The notes under the pieces are model-generated. The model was not told the origin of the DNA and did no database searches. It was given only the letters and a program-made list of their open reading frames with translations. A DNA stretch of 14,784 nt, taken from positions 1 to 14,784 of the forward strand of contig JADGEG010000032.1 in NCBI GenBank assembly GCA_016744485.1, given 5' to 3'. Below are positions 1 to 7,669 of this stretch, piece after piece; the first letter of the stretch is position 1; each line of letters opens with the position of its first letter. Source of the DNA: Arcobacter sp. GTDB taxonomy: Bacteria; Campylobacterota; Campylobacteria; Campylobacterales; Arcobacteraceae. A program made the translations under genes and the position numbers.

Positions 1-74
1 AAAACACTCCATCATTTTCTATAAATTTTATAATTGAGTCTTTACAAACAAGTATTAAAAAAGGCATTTTATGA
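1..74 (+). CDS. 3' end of an upstream gene, probably nuoG (partial)
   Basis: The frame starting at base 3 is open from the window edge and stops at TGA 72-74. It encodes about 23 residues ending in IKKGIL. The stop overlaps the nuoH start as ATGA, the same coupling used elsewhere in this operon, which supports a real translated end. The family identity is not visible in so short a tail. It is inferred from the canonical nuo order, in which nuoG precedes nuoH. Another small Campylobacterota-specific reading frame cannot be excluded. Confidence 0.55.
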   Translation, partial: NTPSFSINFIIESLQTSIKKGIL

Positions 75-1354
75 GTTTTGTTTCTATAATAATTATTATT
101 GTGAATATACTTTTAGCTGTCATATTAGCAGTAGGAACAACACCTATTATGGTTTGGTGGGAAAGAAGAGTTGCTGGTCTAATTCAAGATAGAACAGGAC
201 CAAATAGAGCTTCAGTAGGAGGAATTCGTTTAGGTGGATTAATTCAAAGTTTTGCTGATATGCTTAAACTTGTATTTAAAGAAGATTTTACCCCTTCACA
301 TATTAGATATAAATTTTTCTTTACTATTGCACCTGCTATAGTCTTTATGTGTTCATTTTTAACTTTTGCAGTAATTCCTTTTGCAGATGTTTTAATTATA
401 AATGATGTTTCATATATAATGCAAGCAATACCAACACACTTGGGAATAATGTGGTTTTTAGCATATGCTGGACTTGCTACGTATGGTATTATTTTAGGTG
501 GTTATGCATCTCAAAGTAAATATGGACTTTTAGGATCAATTAGAGCAGCTGCTCAAGTTATATCATATGAAGCAGCAATGGCTTTAGCAATTATATCTAT
601 GTTGTTATCTTATGGTTCAATACATTTAACACATATGGTTCAAGCACAAGCTGGTGTTATATTTGGATTTATTCCTGCTTGGGGAATTTTTATTCAACCA
701 CTTGCAGCAATTATATTTATAGTTTGTGCTTTTGCTGAAACAAATAGAGCCCCTTTTGATATAGCTGAGGGTGAAAGTGAGATAGTTGCAGGTTACCATA
801 CTGAATATTCAGCTATGAGATTTGGTTTGTTTCAAGTTGGTGAATATGCTGCTATGAGTGCATCATCAGCAATTATCGTGACTTTGTTTTTTGGTGGATT
901 TCAAATACCTTGGCTTGATACACAAGATTTGCAAAATAATATCACTTATATTATTTATGCTATTTTGGCAATATTACTAATAAGTGTATTTTTTCTTACT
1001 AAATGGATGAAAAAAAATTACATATGGAAAGATAAAAAAGATTTAAGATTTAAAGAAGGAAATATTTTAATAAAAGCTTTTTGGAGTATAACTATACTTG
1101 TTATGGCTATTTTGTGTTTTTATTTATTTTTAGGTTTAGGTGAAAATGAAACAAATATTATTACTGCTGTAATACAAATTTCAACTTTTTTAATTAAGTT
1201 TTTTATGATGAATTTTGTATTTATTTGGGTTAGATGGACTTTGCTAAGATTTAGATATGACCAACTTCAAATGTTAGGCTGGAAAGTTTTATTGCCCTTA
1301 TCTCTTTTAAATATTATTGTAACTGCAACATTCATTGTTGTAAAAGGAGTATAA
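71..1354 (+). CDS. nuoH: Complex I subunit NuoH (ND1-like), with an internal extension
   Basis: Membrane subunit that joins the peripheral and membrane arms and forms much of the quinone chamber. Family signatures are clear: WERRVAGLIQDRTGPNR (residues 30-46), GSIRAAAQVISYE (155-167), the acidic quinone-chamber loop AETNRAPFDIAEGESE (222-237) followed by the EYSAMRFGLF stretch, and the closing RFRYDQL...GWK (393-405). The protein has 427 residues against about 325-335 in E. coli, H. pylori or C. jejuni. The excess lies between FFGGF (273-277) and the penultimate helix (about 365-388). It contains two further hydrophobic segments (about 291-310 and 335-356) around a lysine-rich loop (311-333). 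The usual Pro of the LPR..RYDQ motif is Leu here (LLRFRYDQ). The ATG at 71 has AAAGG six bases upstream and overlaps the preceding stop. Family assignment is certain; the role of the insert is unknown. Confidence 0.97.
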   Translation: MSFVSIIIIIVNILLAVILAVGTTPIMVWWERRVAGLIQDRTGPNRASVGGIRLGGLIQSFADMLKLVFKEDFTPSHIRYKFFFTIAPAIVFMCSFLTFAVIPFADVLIINDVSYIMQAIPTHLGIMWFLAYAGLATYGIILGGYASQSKYGLLGSIRAAAQVISYEAAMALAIISMLLSYGSIHLTHMVQAQAGVIFGFIPAWGIFIQPLAAIIFIVCAFAETNRAPFDIAEGESEIVAGYHTEYSAMRFGLFQVGEYAAMSASSAIIVTLFFGGFQIPWLDTQDLQNNITYIIYAILAILLISVFFLTKWMKKNYIWKDKKDLRFKEGNILIKAFWSITILVMAILCFYLFLGLGENETNIITAVIQISTFLIKFFMMNFVFIWVRWTLLRFRYDQLQMLGWKVLLPLSLLNIIVTATFIVVKGV

Positions 1355-1355
1355 G

Positions 1356-1874
1356 ATGGGAATAAAAATTGTTCCTAGACATGGTCAGTCTTTAAAAGAT
1401 AAATTATATCTTCCTGCTATATTTGGAGGTATGAAAACAACATTTTCTCATTTTAGTAAAAATTTACGAAATATGGATAATGTAAAAACAATGCAATACC
1501 CAGAAGTTCAACCAGATGATATTACCTCAAGATATAGAGGTGTTCATAGACTTACTAAATGGGAAGATGAGAGTGAAAAATGTGTTGCTTGTTACATGTG
1601 TGCAACAGCGTGTCCAGCTGATTGTATTTTCATTGAAGCACAAGAACGATTTGATGGCAAAGCAGAAAAAAGACCAAAAGAATTTAAAATTGATTTATTA
1701 GAGTGTGTATATTGTAGTTATTGTGTACAAGCTTGTCCTTGTGATGCAATTAGGATGGATACAGGCATTTTTTCTTTAACTGGTTCTTCAAGGGAAGAAT
1801 TTGTTTTAGATAAAAAACAACTTATGGCAAATGAGCAATCAAAAGGCTTTTTAAAGGATGATAAGCATGGTTGA
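1356..1874 (+). CDS. nuoI: Complex I subunit NuoI, 2x[4Fe-4S] ferredoxin-like
   Basis: Peripheral-arm subunit carrying the two tetranuclear clusters (N6a and N6b) that pass electrons toward N2 and quinone. Two ferredoxin motifs are visible: Cys76, Cys79, Cys82 and Cys86-Pro, and Cys117, Cys120, Cys123 and Cys127-Pro. In such pairs the fourth Cys of each motif ligates the other cluster. Extra cysteines at 90 and 129 directly follow each motif; the first also occurs in E. coli NuoI, so it is not unusual. The length of 172 residues is normal. There is no signal peptide, and the protein should sit on the cytoplasmic face beside NuoH. The start at 1356 lies one base after the nuoH stop, with AGGAG (1345-1349) six bases upstream. 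The stop overlaps the start of nuoJ. Confidence 0.97.
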   Translation: MGIKIVPRHGQSLKDKLYLPAIFGGMKTTFSHFSKNLRNMDNVKTMQYPEVQPDDITSRYRGVHRLTKWEDESEKCVACYMCATACPADCIFIEAQERFDGKAEKRPKEFKIDLLECVYCSYCVQACPCDAIRMDTGIFSLTGSSREEFVLDKKQLMANEQSKGFLKDDKHG

Positions 1875-2382
1875 TATTATATTTGTAGGGCTTAGTGCAT
1901 TTGCAATAATTGGTGCTATTATTATGTTGTTTTATAAAAATCCTATGTATAGTGCCTTGGGTTTATTAGTTTCTATGTTAAGTGTGGCAGGATTGTTTGC
2001 CCTTCTTAATGCTACTTTTTTATTTATGGTTCAAATTATTGTTTATGCAGGAGCTGTTTTAACACTAGTATTATTTATATTAATGTTCTTAAACATACAA
2101 GAAGATAAATTACCCAAAGAGCCACAAAAAAATATGCTTATTATTATTGGTGCTATTATTATGATTCCTTTTAATATTGTAATTTTAAAAGCTGTATCAC
2201 AATTACCAAATTCTAATATGAGTATAATCAAAGGAACATTTGGAGATATAAAACCAATTGGTATCCAACTTTATAATAATTGGATCGTAGCTTTTGAGCT
2301 AATTTCCATTTTATTACTTGTAGCTTTAATTGGTGCAGTTGTTTTAGCAAAAAGAAGAAAAACTAAAAGGAAAACTTCATGA
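1867..2382 (+). CDS. nuoJ: Complex I subunit NuoJ (ND6-like)
   Basis: Small membrane subunit with five predicted helices, next to NuoH and NuoK. The diagnostic third-helix stretch VQIIVYAGAV (residues 55-64) is present; its Tyr60-Ala-Gly corresponds to the pi-bulge region linked to coupling in complex I. The length is 171 residues from the start chosen here, typical of the family. An in-frame ATG at 1858 would add three residues, but it overlaps the sequence that best serves as ribosome binding site, AAGGA at 1854-1858. That site is eight bases from the ATG at 1867, so I prefer 1867. The gene overlaps the end of nuoI by eight bases and its TGA overlaps nuoK as ATGA. The C-terminus is strongly basic (KRRKTKRK), consistent with a cytoplasmic tail. 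Confidence 0.94.
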   Translation: MVDIIFVGLSAFAIIGAIIMLFYKNPMYSALGLLVSMLSVAGLFALLNATFLFMVQIIVYAGAVLTLVLFILMFLNIQEDKLPKEPQKNMLIIIGAIIMIPFNIVILKAVSQLPNSNMSIIKGTFGDIKPIGIQLYNNWIVAFELISILLLVALIGAVVLAKRRKTKRKTS

Positions 2383-2699
2383 TTTCTTTAACATCTTTTG
2401 CTTTTGTTTCTATGATGCTTTTTTCAATTGGAACTATTGGAGTTATTTCAAGAAGAAATATTTTTGTTATATATATGTCAATTGAATTAATGTTAAATGG
2501 TGTTAATTTATTTTTAGTTACATTTGCAAGATATCATTTTAATATGGATCCTCAAATTATAACGGTCATGGTAATTGCAATAGCTGCAGCTGAAGCAGCT
2601 ATATTTTTATCTATTATAATACTTTTATATCGTTCTAAAAAATCTCTTGATGCTGATATTTTTACCTCATTAACACAAACACAAGGGGATATAAAGTGA
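2379..2699 (+). CDS. nuoK: Complex I subunit NuoK (ND4L-like)
   Basis: Three-helix membrane subunit that forms part of the proton-transfer path between the quinone module and the antiporter-like subunits. The two membrane glutamates central to the family are present: Glu36 in SIELMLN and Glu72 in AAAEAAI, the same numbers as in E. coli NuoK. The length is 106 residues, slightly over the usual 100 because of a short polar C-terminal tail. Translation starts at ATG 2379 inside the nuoJ stop (ATGA), with AAAGGA (2366-2371) seven bases upstream. The stop overlaps the GTG start of nuoL, so nuoJ, nuoK and nuoL are probably translationally coupled. Confidence 0.97.
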   Translation: MISLTSFAFVSMMLFSIGTIGVISRRNIFVIYMSIELMLNGVNLFLVTFARYHFNMDPQIITVMVIAIAAAEAAIFLSIIILLYRSKKSLDADIFTSLTQTQGDIK

Positions 2700-4582
2700 A
2701 TAATTCTTTAATCGTATGGATTATTTTAGCTCCATTATTAGGAGCTATTTTAAACACAGGCTTTTACTTTTACCATATCAAACACAAAGCTGTTTCACAA
2801 TTAACATTTTCAATCATTGGTATAGGAAGCCCCCTAATTGCCTTTTTAATTACTTTAAGTATTTTTTTAGATATGAATGAAACGAATACAATTTATACTC
2901 AAACTTTATTTACTTGGTTAGAAATAGATAAATTACATATTTCAATGAGTTTTCTAGCAGATAAACTGTCTATTTTTATGTCAATGTTCATAAGTTTTGT
3001 GGGTTTATTAATTCATATTTATGCAATTGGTTATATGAAAGGTGATAAAGGTTTTGGTAAGTTCTTTGCTTATTTTAATTTATTTTTAGCTTCTATGTTA
3101 ATTTTAGTACTTGCAAATAATCCAATTATTTTATTTATTGGTTGGGAAGGTGTTGGATTATGTTCTTATTTATTAATTTCATTTTATTATTCAAATAAAG
3201 AAAATGTAATTGCAGGGAATAAGGCTTTTATCGTAAATAGAATAGGAGATTTTGGTTTTTTATTAGGCATTGTTACTTTATTTTTTGCTTTAGGAGAAGT
3301 GAATTTAAACTTTACATCACTTCAAGAAAATATAAATAATGCAAACCATGATTTATTAGTAGTATCAGGTATTTTATTATTTATTGGAGCCATGGGTAAA
3401 TCAGCACAAATACCTTTATATATATGGCTACCAGATGCAATGGCAGGACCTACTCCAATTTCTGCACTAATTCATGCAGCAACAATGGTAACAGCTGGTG
3501 TTTACATGGTAGCAAGATTTCATTTTTTATATTCAAGTATTGAAGAAGTTGGCTTATTTATAGCTTATCTTGGTGCATTTACTGCACTTTTTGCCGCTAT
3601 TATTGCTACAAAACAACAAGATATAAAAAAAATACTTGCTTATTCAACAATGAGTCAATTAGGTTACATGTTTATGGCTGTTGGTTTGGGTTTTTATAGT
3701 TCAGGTTTATTTCATGTTTTTACTCATGCTTTTTTTAAAGCTATGTTATTTATGGGTGCTGGTGGGATTATTATTGCTTTACATCACGAACAAAATATTT
3801 TTAAAATTGCACAAAAAAGAGTTCAATTACCTATTATTGCATTTACATTTTTAATAGGAGTTATAGCTATATCTGGTATTCCTCCATTTTCTGGATTCTT
3901 TTCTAAAGATGCCATTTTAGCATCAGCTTTTCAAGAAGGAGAGTATATTATATGGTCTATAGGATTATTTACTGCATTTTTAACGGCTTTTTACATGTTT
4001 AGATTATATTTTATTCTTTTTGTTGCACCAAATAAAAAAATAAATCAATATGTGTATACATCAAAAACAATTACTATTCCTTTACTTATATTAGCAATTG
4101 GTGCTTTTGGAGCTGGTTTTTTAAACTTTCCTAGTATATTTGGAGGTGAGCATTTTATTGATACTTGGTTGGAACAATTAAACTCTAAACAAATTCATAT
4201 GTCCCACACAAGCGAATGGATACTAATGATTTTATCTGTTTGTATAGCAGGTGCTGGTATTTATACTGCTTATCAAAAATATGCAAACTATGATATATTT
4301 AATCCTGAAAAACAAGATGGATTAATTGAAAATAAATTTTATGTTGATGAATTTTTTGATAAGTATTTTGTTCAAAAAAGTAAACATTTATCTACTTTTA
4401 TTGCTAATATACTTGATACCAAAATTATTGATAAGTTAATTATGAGTGCATCTTCTAATTTTATATTTTTAGGAGAAAAAATAGCACTTTTACAAAATGC
4501 TAATGTTCGATTTTATGCATTATTTATGCTTGCAGGAATGAGTTGTATGTTTATTTATTTATATTTTTCTTTAGGACTATAA
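2696..4582 (+). CDS. nuoL: Complex I subunit NuoL (ND5-like proton pump)
   Basis: Distal antiporter-like subunit of the membrane arm, carrying the C-terminal lateral helix. Pump residues are in place: Glu151 in GWEGVGLCSYL, Lys235 in GAMGKSAQIPL, His260 in SALIHAATM, His344 and Lys348 in FTHAFFKAMLF, and Lys404 in FFSKDAI. The length of 628 residues is typical. The C-terminal third (about residue 430 onward) is less conserved and includes a polar stretch (about 530-580) consistent with the amphipathic lateral helix, then a final hydrophobic anchor. The start is GTG at 2696, overlapping the nuoK stop (GTGA), with GGGGA (2685-2689) six bases upstream. The only unusual point is the GTG start. 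Confidence 0.97.
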   Translation: MNNSLIVWIILAPLLGAILNTGFYFYHIKHKAVSQLTFSIIGIGSPLIAFLITLSIFLDMNETNTIYTQTLFTWLEIDKLHISMSFLADKLSIFMSMFISFVGLLIHIYAIGYMKGDKGFGKFFAYFNLFLASMLILVLANNPIILFIGWEGVGLCSYLLISFYYSNKENVIAGNKAFIVNRIGDFGFLLGIVTLFFALGEVNLNFTSLQENINNANHDLLVVSGILLFIGAMGKSAQIPLYIWLPDAMAGPTPISALIHAATMVTAGVYMVARFHFLYSSIEEVGLFIAYLGAFTALFAAIIATKQQDIKKILAYSTMSQLGYMFMAVGLGFYSSGLFHVFTHAFFKAMLFMGAGGIIIALHHEQNIFKIAQKRVQLPIIAFTFLIGVIAISGIPPFSGFFSKDAILASAFQEGEYIIWSIGLFTAFLTAFYMFRLYFILFVAPNKKINQYVYTSKTITIPLLILAIGAFGAGFLNFPSIFGGEHFIDTWLEQLNSKQIHMSHTSEWILMILSVCIAGAGIYTAYQKYANYDIFNPEKQDGLIENKFYVDEFFDKYFVQKSKHLSTFIANILDTKIIDKLIMSASSNFIFLGEKIALLQNANVRFYALFMLAGMSCMFIYLYFSLGL

Positions 4583-4583
4583 T

Positions 4584-6065
4584 ATGAGTGCTGATTCTTT
4601 ATCTTTTATAATCTTTTTGCCAGCTCTTATTGCTTTTATACTTATGATAAGTACAAAACATGTAGAAACAGTAAGAAATATTTCTTTTATTACCACACTT
4701 ATTATATTATCACTTGTATTAAAAATTTATATTGAATTTGAACCAAGTGCAAGAATGCAATTTGTTACAAATATTCCATGGATTGATTCATATGGTATAA
4801 ACTATTATATTGGAGTTGATGGTTTCTCCCTTACAATTTTAATGATGATAGCTATATTAATTCCAACTTTATATTTATATTTATGGGAAGGAAGAACAAA
4901 AGCTTATTGGTTAAATCTTCTTTTAGTTCAAACAGGAGTAACAGGAACACTTTTATCTCTTGATATAATTTTATTTTACTTTTTTTGGGAAATTATGCTG
5001 CTACCAGTTTTTATATTAATAGGTATTTTTGGTTATGGAAATAAAATATTTACAACTATAAAAGTAACAGTTTTTACAATGGCAGGATCCTTGCTTATGT
5101 TTATAGCTATTTTGTATTTAGGTGTTGGATATAAAAATGAATTTGGTGTTTGGTCTTTCCAATACACTAATTTAATGCAAATTACGATATTTACTTATAC
5201 CGAAAAACTACTTATGTTTTTTGCTTTTGTAAGTGCTTTTGCTATTAAAATTCCATTATTTCCATTACATACTTGGATTATGGATACATATAAAAATGCT
5301 CCAACGGGAGCAGTATTTTTATTGTCTTCTATTATGGCAAAATTAGGAATTTATGCAATTGTACGATTTATGATTCCATTTTTTCCTGATATTTATGTTG
5401 AATTTTCTACATGGTTTGTATTTATTGGTTTGTTTGGTTTAATATATTTTGGTATTGCTGCACTTATGCAAGATGATATTAAAAGAATGTTTGCTTACTC
5501 TTCAGCCTCACATTTATCTTTTATAGCTGCTGGAATATTTTCACTTAATGCTTATGGAATTAATGGAGCATTATACTTAATGATAGCACATGCAATTGCC
5601 ACAGGAGGATTGTTTTTACTAATTGGTTTAATTCAAAGAGAAACAGGATTTAAAACAATTAAAGACTTAGGTGGTATTGCAAAAAGTGCTCCAATTTTAA
5701 CTTTTGTTTTTGCCATAATGTTATTTGCAAATATAGGTTTACCTGGAACTAATGGATTTGTATCAGAATTATTAATTATTTTTGGTATATTTGAATTTAA
5801 TAATAATTTAGGATATATTGCTGTATTAACTGTTATTATAGGAGCTTCATATATGTTGTGGATGTTTCAAAGAGCAATTTTGCAAGAAAGACCACAAGGA
5901 GTATTAAAAATTAGAGATTTAAAAATGAAAGAAATTTTAGGAATTAGTCCATGGATTATTTTAATTTTTCTAATGGGGATTTATCCTGATATATTTATAA
6001 ATAAATTTGAACCAAGCGTAACATATTTTTTAAATGACATATTGCAAATTGGAGTTAACAAATGA
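4584..6065 (+). CDS. nuoM: Complex I subunit NuoM (ND4-like proton pump)
   Basis: Middle antiporter-like subunit of the membrane arm, with about 14 hydrophobic helices in 493 residues, the normal size. Conserved charged residues sit where expected: Glu136 in FFWEIMLLP, Lys222 in IKIPLFPLHTW, Lys253 in IMAKLGIY, and Glu395 in GFVSELL, the position that is lysine in NuoL and NuoN and glutamate in NuoM. The LPGTNGFVSE motif separates it from the Mrp-antiporter relatives in this context. The ATG at 4584 lies one base after the nuoL stop, with AGGA (4573-4576) seven bases upstream. The stop overlaps nuoN as ATGA. Confidence 0.97.
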   Translation: MSADSLSFIIFLPALIAFILMISTKHVETVRNISFITTLIILSLVLKIYIEFEPSARMQFVTNIPWIDSYGINYYIGVDGFSLTILMMIAILIPTLYLYLWEGRTKAYWLNLLLVQTGVTGTLLSLDIILFYFFWEIMLLPVFILIGIFGYGNKIFTTIKVTVFTMAGSLLMFIAILYLGVGYKNEFGVWSFQYTNLMQITIFTYTEKLLMFFAFVSAFAIKIPLFPLHTWIMDTYKNAPTGAVFLLSSIMAKLGIYAIVRFMIPFFPDIYVEFSTWFVFIGLFGLIYFGIAALMQDDIKRMFAYSSASHLSFIAAGIFSLNAYGINGALYLMIAHAIATGGLFLLIGLIQRETGFKTIKDLGGIAKSAPILTFVFAIMLFANIGLPGTNGFVSELLIIFGIFEFNNNLGYIAVLTVIIGASYMLWMFQRAILQERPQGVLKIRDLKMKEILGISPWIILIFLMGIYPDIFINKFEPSVTYFLNDILQIGVNK

Positions 6066-7567
6066 GTGATTTTTTATACTTAGTACCTACTTTATTAATA
6101 CTAAGTCTAGCTGTTATTATGATGCTAATGAGTATGTATGATAAATATTCAAGTAAAGATTATATAATAATTTCTTCTTTAACTTTAATACTTGCATTAG
6201 GATTTTCATTATACACATTTACTGGTTCATATTCTGTAAGACCATTTAATGATATTTTTAATGATGTGCTAATATTTGACACTTTTTCAAACTTTTTCCA
6301 TATTTTATTAATAATGGGAACCTTATTAACTTTATTAATTGGTGAGCATTATTATCAAAAAAGAACTTACTTTAAAGGTGAATTTTTTTCTATTTTAATG
6401 TTTGCCTTATTTGGTATGATGGTATTAGCTAATTCAAATGAACTAATAACAGCATATATTGCTTTAGAAATAGCCTCATTTGCTGTTTATGTAATGGTAG
6501 CATTTAATACAGAAGATAAGCTTAGAATTGAAGCAGTATTCAAATATCTTGTTTTAGGTTCATTTATAGGTGCATTTTATTTATTAGGTGTAGTTTTAAT
6601 ATATGGAGCAACACAAAGTACAAATTTAAGTGAAATTGCTTTATTTATATCTTCGTATGATACAAGTGAATTAAGTTTAGTTTATATTGGAATTACATTA
6701 ATTTTATTTATTTTCTTATTTAAAATTGCTGCTTTTCCATTCCAATCTTGGGTGCTTGATGTTTATCGAGGTGCACCTATGATTATTACAGCTTATATGG
6801 CATCTACATTTAAAATAGCTATTTTTTCATTTTTTTTAAGAGCAATACTTCAAGACTTTATACCTATCATTAATTTTTGGGATAATGTTTTTTATTTTAT
6901 AATTATATGTACTTTACTGTATGGTACTTGGTTAGCAATAAATCAAAATATTATAAAAAGAATGTTAGCAGCTTCTTCAATTGTGCATACAGGTTATGTA
7001 TTAATAGCTTTTATTTCTCTTGGACAAAATATAGCTAGTGCTTATTCAATTATGTTTTATTTGATTGCTTATTTATTTTCAGCACTTGGTTCTTTTGGGA
7101 TTATTTCTCATATTATTTCTGAAACAAAAGTTAGAGTTACTTATGATGACTTCAAAGGTTTAGGACACGAAAGACCTTTTTTAGCTGCAATGATGACAAT
7201 TTTTTTATTCTCTCTTGCGGGAATTCCTTCAACTATTGGTTTTATGGGAAAATTTTATGTATTTACTGAAGCAATTAATGCAGGATATGCTAGTTTAGCT
7301 ATATTAGCTATATTTGCAACTTTTATATCAATTTATTATTATTTTAAATTAATTGCTGTTATGTATTTTTATCCTGCACCTTTGTATTGTAGTATTGAAG
7401 GGTTTAATGATAAAAGAATTTCAACTTATGCTATAGCATTTTTAGCAATTTTAACTATTCTTGGTGGAATTGGTTCTGCTGTTGTATTTTTTGTACCTAT
7501 TTTAAATATAGATACACTCATAGATATCACAAAAATATCAGTACAATCTTTGTTTATTAAAAATTAA
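6062..7567 (+). CDS. nuoN: Complex I subunit NuoN (ND2-like proton pump)
   Basis: Proximal antiporter-like subunit, adjoining NuoK and NuoJ in the complex, and the last gene of the nuo block. Key residues are Glu136 in AYIALEIASF, Lys221 in FLFKIAAFPFQSW, Lys251 in STFKIAIF and Lys397 in GFMGKFYVF. They match the E. coli NuoN pattern of one Glu and three Lys. The length of 501 residues is in the family range. The start at 6062 overlaps the nuoM stop, with GGAG (6051-6054) seven bases before it. No other gene overlaps its 3' end. The next gene begins after a 102-bp spacer, so the nuo transcript could end here or read through into frd. Confidence 0.97.
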   Translation: MSDFLYLVPTLLILSLAVIMMLMSMYDKYSSKDYIIISSLTLILALGFSLYTFTGSYSVRPFNDIFNDVLIFDTFSNFFHILLIMGTLLTLLIGEHYYQKRTYFKGEFFSILMFALFGMMVLANSNELITAYIALEIASFAVYVMVAFNTEDKLRIEAVFKYLVLGSFIGAFYLLGVVLIYGATQSTNLSEIALFISSYDTSELSLVYIGITLILFIFLFKIAAFPFQSWVLDVYRGAPMIITAYMASTFKIAIFSFFLRAILQDFIPIINFWDNVFYFIIICTLLYGTWLAINQNIIKRMLAASSIVHTGYVLIAFISLGQNIASAYSIMFYLIAYLFSALGSFGIISHIISETKVRVTYDDFKGLGHERPFLAAMMTIFLFSLAGIPSTIGFMGKFYVFTEAINAGYASLAILAIFATFISIYYYFKLIAVMYFYPAPLYCSIEGFNDKRISTYAIAFLAILTILGGIGSAVVFFVPILNIDTLIDITKISVQSLFIKN

Positions 7568-7591
7568 AATTATGCTCAATTATTGTACATA

Positions 7592-7629
7592 GTGCTTATT
7601 TTATCAAATAAAAATATAAGCATATTTTA
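7592..7629 (+). terminator. Imperfect hairpin after nuoN, possible weak terminator
   Basis: The arm TGCTTAT (7593-7599) pairs with ATAAGCA (7616-7622), and a G-U pair extends it by one. The 16-base interior can add a short TTTA/TAAA helix. A T-rich stretch (TATTTTAG) follows. The stem is AT-rich and the T run is broken, so any termination is probably partial. The palindrome could instead be an operator for the frd genes. Confidence 0.3.
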
Positions 7630-7630
7630 G

Positions 7631-7663
7631 TTAACATATATAAAATTATCTTATAAAAAAGGA
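7631..7663 (+). promoter_or_regulatory. Putative frdCAB promoter and ribosome binding site
   Basis: The AT-rich stretch before frdC holds a -10-like TATAAA (7639-7644), about 25 bases upstream of a strong Shine-Dalgarno AAAGGA (7658-7663). That site is six bases from the frdC ATG. No clear -35 element is seen, which is common for sigma-70 promoters of Campylobacterota. The ribosome binding site is firm. The promoter is a guess, because many TATA-like words occur by chance in this composition. Confidence 0.35.
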
Positions 7664-7669
7664 TGTAAA

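Noticed and set aside
1516..1701. 61-codon plus-strand reading frame inside nuoI.
   Set aside because: It lies entirely within nuoI in another frame, has no family resemblance, and nuoI has unmistakable cluster motifs.
1612..1745. Extra cysteines 90 and 129 in NuoI as a possible additional metal site.
   Set aside because: A Cys at the first position also occurs in E. coli NuoI, and single extra cysteines after a ferredoxin motif are common. Two isolated residues do not support a new site.
2043..2231. Minus-strand reading frames at 2043-2231, 10984-11169 and 14580-14774.
   Set aside because: All lie inside confident plus-strand genes, are short and show no recognisable domain. The last is antisense to the open frame of the second dynamin-like gene.
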